64,000 nt of DNA, taken from assembly GCA_949130485.1 (NCBI GenBank), contig OX422189.1, positions 8,093,620 to 8,157,619 of the forward strand. Direction: 5' to 3'. The position numbers and the translations under genes are program-made. This DNA comes from Agelas oroides. Lineage: Eukaryota > Porifera > Demospongiae > Agelasida > Agelasidae. This document shows, in pieces, positions 1 through 11,500 of the stretch. Position 1 is the first letter of the stretch, and each line of letters starts with the position of its first letter. The notes under the pieces were generated by a model. It did not search any database. It saw only the letters and a list, made by a program, of their open reading frames with translations, and was not told where the DNA came from.

Positions 1-2369
1 TCATATGCGCTCTTGAGTGTATAGATAGTAGAACATACCGGTAGCTCATTACACCCCAAGATGTAAAAGTTACCTGAGGGAAGAGTTGTCAGGCTAGACA
101 AAACGATGAGTATCTAATCTGAGTGCGTGCACATTTGTTAATACCATGGTGCACTAATACCCTGGGAATAAAACTTTCGTTCACCAACAAGCCTCCCTTC
201 ACCAGCCATACCACTTCACCCCTCTGAATTTCCCCGCTTATGTGACATCACACATTCCATATGCCTGCATATACAATCATTTCTACATGAATCTAAAAGC
301 ACCATGCCGCTTCGGGCTAACAATGCACATGTATCTAAAAGCAGGTGATGGCTTGCCTTGCTATTCACAACAGACAAGCTGAGTCTGGCTCCTCCCTTGG
401 GATTGAAAGTTGTTTGAAGAGCCTTACTTTTTTTGTGACCGTTTGATTAAGTCTTCTGATAAAGCTAAATCTGCAGCACTAAACTCTAGGTTCTGAAAGC
501 ATCTTGGGGTGTGGTTATACTTGTTATACTATAATATCATGCACATTGCTGATGCTTTACATTTGGCTAAAAGCGGACTTAAACTGTCACCAACCTTCAT
601 GTGAAGATGAGGGCTTTCCATCACTCATTTCCATAGAAGGGGGTATATCTGCATCTGTATGGATAACAGCAACTATCAGGATCAATGTGGAAGCCTTGTA
701 GGTTATACTCACTAATATGTCACCTTTTTTCTATACTTGTTTGAGTCTCAAGTGGAAAGGGCTTGTACTTGACTATTCAATTAGTCTCAACTACATGTTC
801 TCCACAGAGCTGGCGAAGTCAATTTAATGTATGACTTTGTGTTAAAGTTTAAATAAAAGCCTACACCACATCATGCCAGCAAAAGATTCACTATGTATAC
901 TATTGCTATCTGGAAGAACAGCACTGTGGTTGGTCATGTATACCACAGAGTCAGACTGTCAGAGAGAGGAAGCAAGGTAACTTATATTATCAGTGGTAGC
1001 TAGTCTAATTCACATGCCCCTGTTTTACTTGTATGCAATGAAAAGGTGGAAAATGACCAGTAATGTCAAAAAGACTGGTGGTTCGGCAGGAAACAAAAAC
1101 ACCCTAATAATAATATTGTGTTCACTAAGTGTCAACGTTTAAGATTCAAATCGACCTTATACCACTGCATACAACAATTGTGTATATTGAGCACATGTAG
1201 TTGAGATAATGTGAAAAGACACTCATGAGTCACAACAGGGCCTTACAAGTGTAACAACTAAAATGGAAGTAGGGGAAGAGTTTAGGACATACCGTAGGTG
1301 TTGGTTGTTAAGCATAATGCTCTTGTAGGTGCTTGTGGCAAAAAACTATGCACTTAACAAACTAACAAAAAGTACCGACTGCAAACCGCAGTAATCGCGA
1401 ACAAAGAGCGTGTTGCTTATCTCGCATTATATCTCCACTTGTAAAAAAGCTAAAAGCTTCTGGTAAAAAACCCCCAGTGAATTGCCTTATGCTTTGCCTA
1501 GCATCGTTACAGTTCTGAAATGTGTAATCCAAGTACAAGCTATGACTTCAGGTCGTGCACATAAAACATAATGGGTAAAACCCTCTGCAAATCATGAGGA
1601 TAATAAAGTGATACACATAGCAACCAGTGCCTAAGGTACTAGCAAATAATACATGCAAATCATTACTCTAGCACATCTTCCTCAGTTGGGTTTCATTCCC
1701 AACAACTTTGGGCTTTCATGCCTCAGAACATCAAACATGTCTTTAACCCATTAACCACCATAGGGCAAGCACTAGAAATTTTTTTAGGCTATGGATGCCT
1801 ACTTTGGTCTGTATTTTCACTTCTGGTTGGAGTTAGCACTGGAAACTTGAGCCAAAGCTTCATTGAGCCATTCTCTGGAAGTTAATTACCTTGACCACAC
1901 CCACTCATTAGCAAGCTTTCAATGGTCAGGGCTCTCTGACCAGCAAACGCCCCTTCTGACTGAAAAATGCCTACAGTATCAGAAATGGTGCTCCAACTAA
2001 TTAGGGGAGAAGAGTGGTTTCTGCACCCATTTGTGCTAATGTGAGAAATGGTCCAGCCAGTGCCGACAAGGGCTGTTCTATAGCCAGCCGAGGCAGCTGC
2101 CATGTGTATGGCACCCCGTGCTAAAACCCGCCCACCTCTCCCTATACCGCCTTTTTTTGAGAGCACAAAACCCACCTTCAAAACGGATTGCATCAACTGA
2201 TAACATGCAGCAAATGTCAGACATGCCGAAAGGTGTCATCGTTGGTTAAAGGGTTTACCATATTTTTCCTACATGTCATGTGGTGATCAGTATTAGTACT
2301 ACATGTCACACGGAAAACCCATGTATATTAGTACTACAAGTCATGCACACTATATGGATACATACAATG
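1..2369. other. 3' flank of the Death/ZU5 gene, no gene recognised
   Basis: No reading frame here looks like a conserved protein. The one ORF of note on the minus strand (1882-2196) belongs to a dispersed repeat described separately. If the ten-exon gene has more 3' exons they would lie here, but I could not identify any. Confidence 0.5.
1745..2235 (-). repeat. dispersed repeat, inverted copy of 22840-23225
   Basis: The minus-strand translation contains MAAASAGYRTALVGTGW. The plus-strand translation near 23.0 kb contains MAAARLCCKKAMVGTGW. The DNA next to them also matches, for example a GTGGGYGTGGTYAAGGT-like end in both. The shared reading frame is probably incidental to an interspersed repeat and not a gene, because neither copy has splice context or a recognisable domain. 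Confidence 0.6.
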
Positions 2370-2597
2370 TTACAAGGATGTGCAATAGTGTAAGTACCAC
2401 ATTGAGTTTGTTACTGTGGTGACAACCAATATACCTGGATCCAAGTCTAGTAGGAAAAAAGTGTGATCACATGCACCAATCAGACCAATTTCACACTGCA
2501 GGCAAGTTGGTGGTGGCTTTTGACTCCACTGTAGAAGCAGTTCACATTTGGGGATACTTTTTCCAGAGCTGAAGCTGTTGATCTGCCGCTTCATGAT
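2370..2597 (-). CDS. Exon 10 (C-terminal tail)
   Basis: The acceptor is CTCCTATAG at 2599/2598. The exon opens in phase 0 with IMKRQINSFSSG and codes for a Cys-containing segment (CLQCEIGLIGAC) before TAA at 2370. An internal GTATAT after GATCCAG (donor at 2434) could instead splice onward in phase 1. So the residues after DLDPG, and the true C terminus, are uncertain. Confidence 0.6.
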   Translation of the reverse strand: MMKRQINSFSSGKSIPKCELLLQWSQKPPPTCLQCEIGLIGACDHTFFLLDLDPGILVVTTVTNSMWYLHYCTSL

Positions 2598-5500
2598 CTA
2601 TAGGAGAAAGTTCTAATTTACAGAGACAGATCACTGCTAGATTCCCCACCATAATTCTGCAATGAACAAAGCAACAAATATCTTACCGTAGAATTAATAA
2701 CTTACTTTAGGGTTGTAGAAAGGAGAGATCTTCCACCCACCAACCTCTCCCTTTTCAGGAATTGTAAGGGATACAAAGTCTTTTTCAAAACTGAAGATGA
2801 ATGAGAACTGTGGGTAGCCATGACAAGAGTACTCCTTTTTCACAACCTGTATGAAGTATGCACTGTATTAAAAAATGAATAGAATATGCATGCACTGCAT
2901 GTTAGTGCTTACAGTTGAGCAAGAGTCAAGATCCTTTGTGACAACGAAGTCCACCTTCCACTTATTGGCTGATTTGCGGGCAATGTAGAGTTGAGCACAA
3001 TATTGCACAACTCCCTTCTCTTTACCCTGCCCAGTTTGATAAGCTGTTTCACTTTGAGTTAACGATTGCTGTTGTTGCTGCTGCTGCTGTGAGTCAATGG
3101 CTTGCCCTGATGACTCAGATGACTGTTGTTGTTGCTGTTGTCGTTGCCCAAGCTCTGAGTCAATGGCCTGCCTTGATGCTGGTAGCACAGGTTGAACTCT
3201 GAAAAACCTTTGAACAAGTGGTCTAATAACTATGCCAATCCCAGAAAAGTGGGATAGAGATAAGCTACCATAGGAACTGTGGGGAGTGAAGACTCCTCCC
3301 ACTCGTTGTTTGAAGATGTAAGGAAGTTCCTTCTGGGTACACTTGGTGTGGACGAATGTAAGCTGTGAACATTGTTTATCACTAGAGAGTGCAGCACAGT
3401 GCTGTATCTCCACAGTGATGGGCTTCATGAACTTGTGAGGACTGGAGATCCAGTAGACTGCACTGACAAGTTCACAGTTGGAAGGCATCTGAAATGGGCC
3501 AGACAGACTAACTTGCACACTCAGCTGAGTTTCTGATACTTCTGCTGGTAAACTGTTTTTTGGAACACACAGCTTGAATCCATACCCCTCAAAATTAAGC
3601 TTGACTGCTTCTTGTGTGAGGGTAAATGTTTGTTTTGCAATCACTTCAACTCCTCGTATGTGTGCTGTAGTCAGAAAGACTGCAGTTCAAAACGTGTTCA
3701 TGAATGCTATTCAATGTGTTACGTACATCAAAACAATTAACAGTAAATATTATTAATATACAGGTACCTTGCTCCTGTGCTATAGTTTCAGTCTGAACTT
3801 GCTGATCTTTGATCTCTATAGTTTTTGTCTGTATGCTCTGGTGTTTCACCTCCACTTTGCCTGGGGCAGGGTGGAAAATATAAATACAATTCACATGGCA
3901 GTCCCATGCACCTATATATACTGCTTCACAAGTATCTACGAATGTTTTACATGCCATACACCAAATTTGTCTATAGCAAAAGTTTTTAGCTGACTCCTAA
4001 CTTAGGATTTGGCATCATGTCTAAAAAATTGGATATAATGCACTTGACAGAGCAATTCCACAGCAATCTGAGCATCTCAGAGGTGGCGTTAATGTGCAGC
4101 TGCTGCAAAAAGTGTTGCTATGTATTGTGTTGTGTGTTATAATGGCAAAAACATTTGAAAAAAAAATACTGGTAGTATTCAAAAAGGAATATAGAAGATT
4201 GTGAATTCCAAGACTATTCAGTCACTAACATTTCACAAAAAGCTCAGATAATTCTGCTGAGTTTGAATACATGTAGTGCACAACTACTGGTATATTATGT
4301 TTAACTTGTCTAGTTGTAAGCAACACCTTAGTGGCTACAACAGTCCATTAAACATGACAACTTTGTATGCTGATTTTGATGGTAAGTTGCTATCCATGTG
4401 TGAAACATGCTATAACAACTTTAAATCCAGGTAGGAACAGCTGTTATGACTCCTTGTAGATTTCATAACCATTTATGCTACTTTATGTGTCATGTACAAT
4501 ACATACAGCCACTGATGCAGAGTATTACCTAGTAGTAACATACCTTGCTCTTGTGCTCTAGTTTTTGCCTGGACATGCTGGTGTTTGATCTCCACAGTTT
4601 CTGTCTGCATGTTCTGGTCTTTCACCTTCACCTTGTCTGGGACAACTGCAGTGAACATATGAATCTCATGGTGGTAACTAAGGGCAGGATCACCTATTTT
4701 TACTTTCATGGATGTACAGCAACTTCAACAATCTCATTATTTTTAAAATGCAATGTACTTACATTTTTTTCATGTCAGGTATCGTGCCCAGAAGTGTCTG
4801 TTTAGAGTTAAAGTTTCAAACTCCCAAACTCCGGGTTTAATATTATGATCAACAACTGTACTTAACATATAACACTGCCTTGTAATAATGCTGTCATACA
4901 TAACACTGCATATAATAGTTAACTTTTTCAGCATTGAGCATGTGGAAATAGCACAATGGGCCAGAAAAAAGCACAGACCTACTTTCTGACAATACCTCCC
5001 AGCCTAGTAACGCGACCACTGCCTGTAAAAGATCTGGTTACAATACATACTGTCGTGTTGCAATCTGGCATGTGGAATGGCCAATCACAATGTAGTTAGA
5101 GCAACTATCAAGTTTGTTACCTATGATCAAAGTAAAATTAACTGTATAATTGAACACGTTGTTTTCAAAGATTGCCATCAGTAGGAAAACTGATCAAAAC
5201 AAACTACAGCACTATCAAAATTTGTAACATTTGTTTGTTTCATCTTACTGACTAACATGTATAGTGGTAAAGTACTTACGTAGCTACGCTGTATTTGACT
5301 TCCTGGGAACATCAAACTGACGCTTCCTTACCAAATTGCCAGCTTGCTTTATTCATTGGGATTATTTGTCTTTTCATTTCTCAGATGACTGATTGTAATT
5401 AAGAACTCCAGCACTTTTGTCATACCCCCAAAGGTGGAGCAGGATGTCATATCCTAACCAGCTCATCTTGTGTAGTGGTAAGTGCTCTGGGAACAAAGCT

Positions 5501-8500
5501 AACTACAGCTTAGCTGTATCATCAGCACATATGACTGTTGGCCTTTTTCACCTGTGTACATGCCATATAGCAAGAAAGAGCTGTGATTGTGCATGTAGAC
5601 TTGTGGCCCAAGTATGCATTGTCATGTGCACTGGAAATATACTGGAACTCCCCAAAATACAGACACCTCCCTATACACAGTGGGAGTCTCTATGGTGTGC
5701 ATTCCTTTCGCAGAATCAAATTACCATGGCCATCCCTAAAGCAGAGTGCTACCACATTCTCTGATACACAGAAGATTCTACACATTGGAAAAGAAAAAGT
5801 ACTATAGCTGTCCATCTAGAGTGAGTTCCATTCAAAACAAGGGTTGTTTTTGTAAAATTGATTTCACTACCGCAGATTAGGAAATTTTCGCCTGTAATAA
5901 TTGTATGTTAAATTTTTGCATTGATTAATTTTCATGAATTCACCACAAAGACGAAAATTAGACACTGTGAAAATTCACAGTCTCATACCCAAATCTAGAT
6001 CCGGGTCTGGGCACAAAGAAGACATGCATGGGTGAGCTGAGCTGTCAAACAATGGAGACCTTTGAGAAAGAGTCATGTGCGAGAGGGTACCATATCTACA
6101 AAAAGTAGTGGGATGCGCCATTGCATGGAGAGGAGCTAGAGTGTCAGCATATATAAGTGCAGAAATGCAGTAATGTTTAAATTTCGTTGTAGTAGGGTGC
6201 TGACGAAGATTTTTTTAACAGCGAAAAATTTCCAATCTACGGTATTCATTAGTGGCCATTACTGCACAAGTATGTAATTGCATTCCAACCTCCTCTCACT
6301 GTTCTCTATTCAACCTAATACTGCTGTTTGTATGCAGAAACTAATCCATGCAGACTCTTGGCTATAATATGAAAATGAAGCAGGAGTCCTCTGTACCTGA
6401 CCTCCGGAAAAGTAGCACTGAAGCATCAATTTCCATTTGTGCTACATGTGATTAAGTGGCTGTCAGATCAAAATATCTATTTTAAGAGGCTGTTGCCTGT
6501 TCCCTTTAAGAATCAGCTTTTGATGAGATTTTTTTGCATCATTGTGATGCTACTGACCCTACATGTGGAATATTCATTTTCTCTGTAACTGCTTTGGTAG
6601 TGTGGATGTTTTTGAATGAAGCCACCATTGACTCGGTGCTACTAGCTGCGATAGAGCAATTCGAAGACCAAACTACCAATAGGCTGCTAATTGCTGCGTT
6701 GGAGAAATATGAAGACTCAGGCACAACACAAAAGGAGGATGTTAAGAAGACACCAGCCAAAACGCTACCGTCAACTCTAACTAAACATTGTATGTTTACT
6801 ATATGCATTTTTGTTGTAAATGACCATAACAAGCAAATTGGAAATGTGAAAGTTGAAAATATAAAATTGAATATCAGTAGCCAAGTATGTAGTATAACAC
6901 AAAACATAGAGAGTTATGCATGTTTCCAGGAGAAGTATTATAAGGTATGTATTGCTAGAGCTGTTGTAAATGAAAGTGTAAGTTTATGTGTCATAGTATG
7001 AGGACTCCCACACTAGGCACATGTAGTTTGCAAGTGCAGCGGTTTCTACTACCATAGCTGAAGTCATTTTGTAATCTAGTCAGTTGCTAGTCATATAACC
7101 CACCTAGATACGAAGTATACTTGATGGTTAAAACACTACTTGGTACTTGCCAGCTAGTGTTTTAACCATCAACTACTCCGTATCTAGGTGGATTATATGA
7201 CTTAGAACACTAACTTGGGCTGTTGCCGTCAGAAGTTCATCTTCACGGTAAGCTAGATCTAAACACGTGCTCAGTTGAGCTTCCGGGGGGCGTACTTGCT
7301 ATGAATAATCTTATTCTAGCAAAATGGCGTATAGCACTAAGCATTTAACATTGGAGTGCTTGAGAATCACTGAAAAATAATTTGAGTTCTACGATAACGA
7401 TAAGTAGTGAGTGCAATACCCGGTGATTTATGCTCTTTTTTTTTGCGTTTGAATCGTTGTAATAGCTTCAGCCGTTATCGTGCTAGCCTGGCTGACAGTT
7501 ACACTGACAGAAGAAAGTCAGAAGATAGACGATTTGCCCATTTTAGCGACTCGCCGGTCTGGTACTTCAGCGATGCTCTCCAGCAAAGTTAACGGTCCCG
7601 TTGCTCATGGAACCACTCGGTAATGCCTGATATGGCTCATAGAGGCCTTTGACTAATCTAACGTAGACATTTCGAGCATGTCATTTGTGCACTTTTAATG
7701 TGGCTGCCATTTTTTTTCAGGGTCATCCCTACATATGGCGTACTACCGTACGCCATGATATATTCTTCCCTGGTTGGCTGGCAGTGGTGGTGGAAGATTC
7801 AGGTTAAGGAGGCTGACGGATGAATGCATGCATCACTTCTAGGACCATTTTTAGGTCAAAAATGCTACTAGAATTTTAAGCCTAACTTGGAGTATTTCCT
7901 GTTTTGCTCTATTCCAAAACTGATCAGAGGACCACTGTGACATTTATATTGTGACCACATTGTAAATTTGCACAAGCATACATTGCCAGTCACTTAGGGG
8001 TGAACAAACTAGCTCTAGCATTCAGGATGGTCCGTACAAATGAACAAACACTAGGCCACACAAAGTAGATTCGCAGTTTATCGTCACCGCCCGCATGCAA
8101 TTTTTTGGATTACCGTTCATTATTCATTATTTGATCACGTGACCTCACGTGACCTTACAACAAACACATAGTTAAACGTTAAAGGTCAAGTGAGCAGGCA
8201 GATAGCCAAAAACGGCCGATTTGGTGTCAGTAAGCGTGGTCTCCCCTACCCACACTATCGTCCCGTGGTCCATTGTCACTGTCAGCAACCCCAGTCATAA
8301 GTTTTCTGACCTTTTCCAGTCCTTAAAGGCTGGGGTACATCCAAGCGTACCAACTTCAGGAGAATTGTGTGAAGCTGTGATCGACACGGTTGCCGTTGGA
8401 AGAGACAAGCAATCACTTTCTATAACTTCGTCAAATTTCGGGTCATCCCAGTGAACGAATCGGTCGTTCCAATAGGCATAATTTGATCCCGTAAAGACTG

Positions 8501-11500
8501 TCCTGCGGTGCAACTCTGAATGTGGACTTACCAGACTGTTTGAAATGTGTGGAAATTCGCTCCCACTGTTGCTTTGACGAAATCGAAAGATTGTACTACT
8601 CTGCATATCCTGAAGACATGCTTTGTATTCACTGTGGTGATACTGAGAACCTAGTTACTGACTTAGAAGAGGGAGCGTTTCCTTACTGCAAGGAATGTGA
8701 ATCTTAACCCAGAATCCACAAGAGGAAAAGCAACAAGAAAAAGCAGGACTAGACATGTATCTGTGAGTGCATATTTGGTACTGCTTATTTCACAAATCAT
8801 ACTGTACATTATACAGTGCAGTTTAGTTAGTGTGTGTATATACATGCATTTGTTGTTGGTATGATGTTTCCATTTTCTTGTGTGTACACCTTTACTCCTG
8901 CTGTGTTGGGTTTTTTTTATTGGTGGTTTGTAATGATTTCCTGTTTGTGGTTTTCTTATTTCCTGGCTGTTACATCATGTTTTTCCTGTATTTCCTGGCT
9001 GTTACATCATGTTTTTCCTGTATTTCATGGTGGTTTTCCTACGAAAATTTATAATGAATTATGAATAATGACCTCCCTCCCTCATGGAAAATAGAAAATT
9101 TGCTGACGATAAACTGTGAATCTACTTTGTGTGGCCCTAGCTACTATGTAATGACATGGATTTATGTTTTAAACCTCCCTTGATGTATCATTTAGGGAGG
9201 CTGTAGCCCCCTAGCGTCCATGGTTCTACTGCCCTTGTTGGTTGGTTTACATACTGGCGTTAGCCTATGCCTGATAGCAATACATAAGACCAGAGGGATA
9301 TATAACCTGTTATCTAGGCAACTCCACTGTACAACAGGAATATCTATGTGCTACATAGGTAACAGACTATACTGAATTATACCTTCTTTGCCATTGTATG
9401 CTTGACAAAGGGTCAGTTATGAATTAGCATGATAAAATAATCATCCAAGCACTAATAGTACATTATGCACATACCTGGGTCAGCCATGTCTCTGTGAAAT
9501 TTGCTCATTGGGTAGTCACCACCTACACTGTGCTGAAGTGGAGTCACAAACCTATGGTCTATACCAGTTGCACTTTCAATAGCTGTCCGTATTCTCTTGA
9601 TATCAGTTACCCTAGCACTTTCAATGTCAGCATTACACTCAAGTCTCAACCTCTTACGTCTGGTTAGATCCAGTCTCTCATCTGAAACTGGGTCAGGCAT
9701 GTCTCTGAGCAATCTGTTGATTGGGTAGCGATCATGATACTGCTGAAGTAGAGCCTGGGCTTCCTTGATATCAAACCTTTCAATGATATCCTCAAGGAGT
9801 CCAGTGTTCATGTAGTTGATGTCCTCTGGAACTAAGCATTTAATAACTTCAGAAACACTACTGGCATTTTGCAGAATATGCTGATCTATACAACGTATCT
9901 CTGGATTCAGAGGATGAGAGTAGAAGTGAAGAAACCGTAACAATGTTTCCAGCTTAACAGTTGTTTCTAGTATTTCTGTAATCCTGTCCAGTGCTATAGT
10001 AAAACAACAAATAATTCTCCTTTGTTCTCTGGAAAGTCGTCCTTTTAATGCTACAGTTGTACTACTTGACTCAGATGTTTCTTCACCTCTGCTATTTGAG
10101 TGCTTCTTAAAGTCTCTCATTTCAGCAGACAGCTGGGTTAGGGTACTAGTGTCAGCAACTCTTGGTGGCAACAGTGACCCTGTGAGTAAAACAATGCATT
10201 ACCCAGCAGTTGAAACTGTACTCATAGAACACAAACTTGCCAACCCGTGATAATGACTACTTGACCCTACGAGTGCTTACCCAGATCAAATGGGCATATG
10301 GAAAGCCGAAAATAGAAAATGGAAACAGAACCCAAGCCTGAAATGCTATACAGATTTCACTGTGCATAGTGAGTACAGAAGTATTATGTATGTACCAAAA
10401 CACCTGCTGTACCAGCTGTAACAACAGACATTCTGCATGTGCCATCAGAACCCCCCGTTAGGTGCTAATGGATACTTCCCATACAGAATGTGTTTTTATC
10501 CAGGTGCTGGTGGAGCAGGTACTTTGGTACACACCATGAATACTTCAGTACTCACTATGTAGAGTAAAGGCCTTGAGATCCAGCCTGGAAATTGAATAGT
10601 GCCTATGGATAAATACCTTCTTGAAAGAGTAAGTTAGCAAGCATAAAAGAAAGTCCTATTGGTATTATGGGTCTTGGTTTTCATTACAGAAGACTTTTTA
10701 TTTTGCAGAGTTTTTTCTCCGTTGGAGAAAGGAATAGATTGAGATTCAGCAAAGGATTGGAGCAAAGGATACTTATACTATTTGACACTGCATGCATGTC
10801 TTCTAACACTTTGTCAAACATCAGCAGTCTCCTTCATCACAGGTAAGGCTAATACCGGTTCTAGCTTCTATTTCTTACTTTTCCATATGCCCAGGTTAGA
10901 TTACTTATGGCATATCATGCTGTGATGACTAAACGACTACAATTTGCATGCATGCCATGCTCTTACCACAATAACAAATTTAATACAGTCTTAGTCTTGA
11001 CCATCACTGGGCACTTGGGTCTGTGTGTCAAGTGGCTGACTTCACCACTAGCAAACTTCCACATACATACATACATACATACATACATACATACGTATTT
11101 TAATACTGGAGCACCTCAATAGTAATTGGACTTGGATTTCTTGGTTGTTCTCAGGGCATGGGAGCATACGTAGCTCAATGGTCCCAGGAAAACCATGTTG
11201 GCAAGTATAAGAACATGTGGTACATTTCACTTACTTTATGTAGATTGAGAAATTTTGTCATATGCGACAGTTCTGTAACACATGTAATTCTTACTGTTCA
11301 AATATTTTATTCTGCAAAATTTCTCGATTTACTGTATGCCAAATCTTAGCGCTATAGATCATGTATTTTCATGCTATACGTAGCAGGTTGACACATGCAC
11401 GAAAACATAATGAACACAACATTTCCTAACTACACTTACGGTAGTGATCAGACATGGCATCAGCAATGTACACCAAGGATGGATCCCCTCTCACCACTGA

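Larger units (their letters stand above)
8054..9136. mobile_element. PIF/Harbinger-like TIR element A
   Basis: Terminal inverted repeats of about 33 nt begin GGCCACACAAAGTAGATTC and end with the complement at 9136. CTA flanks both sides (8051-8053 and 9137-9139) as a 3-bp target duplication. A CCGCCCGCATGC block sits just inside the left end, as in elements B and C. The only ORF of interest is the Cys-rich frame at 8522-8707. It lies in intron 5 of the Death/ZU5 gene. Confidence 0.75.

Noticed and set aside
3768-4636. RHIM-like amyloid motif in exons 6 and 7 (VQAK, IQTK, VQTE)
   Set aside because: The Gly of the (V/I)Q(V/I/L/C)G core is absent in all four repeats.
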